A stretch of DNA of 43,841 nt from UBA1765 sp045615885. GTDB taxonomy: Bacteria > Fibrobacterota > Fibrobacteria > Fibrobacterales > Fibrobacteraceae. Where the stretch lies: NCBI GenBank assembly GCA_045615885.1, contig JAZLFR010000065.1:1-43841 (forward strand), given 5' to 3'. Below the pieces are notes generated by a model that worked only from the letters and a program-made list of their open reading frames with translations, was not told the DNA's origin and did not search any database. Below are positions 43,725 to 43,841 of this stretch, one piece after another. Each line of letters opens with the position of its first letter. The first letter of the stretch is position 1. The translations under genes and the position numbers were made by a program.

Positions 43725-43766
43725 GGAAAAAAGAGGAAGGGCCCCCGCGCGTCAGCGCGGGGGCCC
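43725..43766 (-). terminator. Main terminator of the rRNA operon
   Basis: A perfect 12-bp stem GGGCCCCCGCGC/GCGCGGGGGCCC (43739-43750 and 43755-43766) with loop GTCA. On the minus strand it is followed by CCTTCCTCTTTTTT. It lies directly after 5S rRNA. Confidence 0.85.
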
Positions 43767-43771
43767 GTGAA

Positions 43772-43841
43772 TCCGGCGGCGACCTACTCTCCCGGCCCCG
43801 AAGGGCAAGTACCATCGGCGATGGGAGGCTTGACTTCCGTG
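43772..43841 (-). rRNA. rrf: 5S ribosomal RNA, 3' part (runs off the window)
   Basis: The minus strand reads CCUCCCAUCGCCGAUGGUAC, then GGCCGGGAGAGUAGGUCGCC and GCCGG, the conserved 3' half of bacterial 5S rRNA. The 5' half lies beyond position 43841. The 3' end is placed at about 43772 by pairing logic and could be off by a few bases. Confidence 0.9.

Overview
The window looks like a chromosomal segment of a Fibrobacter-type bacterium (Fibrobacterota, FCB group). The evidence is a TIGR02147-family regulator (a paralogous family largely known from Fibrobacter), many lipoproteins with lipoboxes, a type-2 (long, DUF5915-tailed) IleRS, and promoter-like TAnnTTTG boxes of the Bacteroidetes/FCB style. 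It opens inside tuf (EF-Tu, minus strand) and closes inside a 5S rRNA gene (minus strand). Core genes are moderately GC-rich. Several blocks are clearly AT-richer (about 12.0-16.6 kb, 19.3-23.9 kb, 27.3-28.5 kb, 30.6-31.9 kb) and look acquired or fast evolving.

Layout. 0-11.9 kb holds tuf, an EF-G/TetM-like GTPase followed by an MFS exporter, AlkD-type DNA glycosylase, an MBL-fold lipoprotein with a DUF763 protein, an SGNH hydrolase, a membrane HD-GYP phosphodiesterase, an alpha/beta hydrolase and a FIST-GGDEF diguanylate cyclase. 12-18 kb is a graveyard: an hsdR fragment, a frameshifted small secreted protein, a TIGR02147 regulator with two lipoproteins, an IS21-type istB broken by one base, a truncated hsdS, an intact AAA/DUF4143 ATPase, and stray IS21-like end repeats. 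18.3-27.2 kb is an island: a partial, decayed second copy of the 3' part of ileS, then a five-gene restriction-modification operon (Dam-type MTase, PD-(D/E)XK nuclease, second MTase, 4-TM protein, DGQHR protein), then full-length ileS. 27.3-37.8 kb carries small envelope proteins (one with an in-frame stop), patatin, polysaccharide deacetylase, S41 protease, FHA plus degenerate GGDEF, MATE/TetR, QueH, and LrgA/LrgB with a third membrane protein. 37.9-43.6 kb is a minus-strand operon DUF4956 - HlyD-like - TolC-like - VTC polyphosphate polymerase - lamin-tail lipoprotein, followed by rRNA terminators and 5S rRNA.

Most notable. (1) A family of about 75-bp structured repeats ('A elements'): two copies sit inside the decayed ileS copy at TGAAACC sites that are empty in the intact ileS 5 kb away, giving a before/after record of mobility; stem sequences differ between copies while pairing is kept. 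(2) A second structured repeat family ('B elements') at 431-525 and 35146-35280. (3) A restriction-modification operon bracketed by full and partial ileS, suggesting insertion at the ileS 3' end. (4) An operon coupling a VTC/DUF4956 polymerase pair to a fusion-protein/outer-membrane pair and a surface lipoprotein, which could be an export system for an anionic polymer. No CRISPR array or tRNA gene was recognised.
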